Assembly (NCBI GenBank): GCA_004556875.1
Contig: SFFP01000078.1
Span: 1-7,636 of the forward strand
Reading direction: 5' to 3'
DNA: 7,636 nt
DNA from: Ruminococcus flavefaciens
GTDB lineage: Bacteria; Bacillota_A; Clostridia; Oscillospirales; Ruminococcaceae
The translations under genes and the position numbers were made by a program. A model generated the notes under the pieces. That model searched no databases. It saw nothing but the letters and a program-made list of their open reading frames with translations, and had not been told where the DNA came from. Below, piece by piece: positions 7,582 through 7,636 of this stretch. Position 1 is the first letter of the stretch; each line of letters opens with the position of its first letter.

Positions 7582-7586
7582 GATCA

Positions 7587-7636
7587 TCAGTCCTTGTGAA
7601 CAATAACTCCGCCTGTCTTGTAAATGCTGTCAGCAG
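7587..7636 (-). CDS. 3' end of an upstream gene, product unknown (cut by window edge)
   Basis: Read on the minus strand, one frame is open from the window edge to a TGA at 7589-7587 and gives ADSIYKTGGVIVHKD as the C-terminus. One alternative frame meets a stop almost at once. The other two are possible but would run into or past the lipoprotein binding site and read as unlikely peptides. The placement, 18 nt before the lipoprotein start, suggests the two genes share a transcript. Too little is visible to name the product. Confidence 0.5.
   Translation of the reverse strand, partial: ADSIYKTGGVIVHKD

Overview
The window reads as a piece of a low-to-mid GC Gram-positive genome. A Ruminococcus-like member of the Oscillospiraceae/Clostridia is my best guess. 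The reasons are strong GGAGG ribosome binding sites, TTG starts, a MurT-type Mur ligase with a Cys4 insert (a Gram-positive cell wall enzyme), and a Thr/Glu-rich lipoprotein of the kind common in these bacteria. The genus is an inference, not something the sequence proves. Every gene I can support lies on the minus strand, so the transcriptional order runs from high to low coordinates.

Layout in transcriptional order. (1) 7587-7636: the last 15 codons of an unrecognised gene that enters from the right edge. (2) 6690-7568: a predicted lipoprotein of 292 aa with a TTG start, placed 18 nt after gene 1. It has a lipobox-like signal, a Thr/Glu linker and two copies of a roughly 100-residue domain. 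Its unit ends at a clear intrinsic terminator (6649-6683). (3) 6511-6648: a short intergenic region that carries a sigma-A type promoter with an extended -10 for the next unit. (4) 736-6510: one giant gene of 1924 aa. It encodes a beta-rich N-terminus, a transglutaminase-like domain, a DUF4011-type region, a superfamily 1 helicase core with a long helical insertion, a Vsr/MTES_1575-like nuclease fold and a DUF3320-like C-terminus. (5) 1-718: the first 239 codons of murT, starting with TTG 17 nt after the helicase stop and running off the left edge. Its partner gatD would be expected just outside the window.

The helicase and murT look like one transcription unit: the gap is 17 nt, no terminator lies between them, and a good ribosome binding site fills the gap. 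MurT with GatD amidates D-Glu in lipid II and is normally a housekeeping enzyme. The helicase looks like the large multi-domain ATPases often proposed to act in nucleic acid conflict or defence. That pairing is the most interesting point of the window. The transglutaminase-like Cys/His signature of the giant protein appears intact, while the nuclease-like domain has lost residues that are usually conserved. I see no tRNA, rRNA, CRISPR array, insertion sequence or attachment site.
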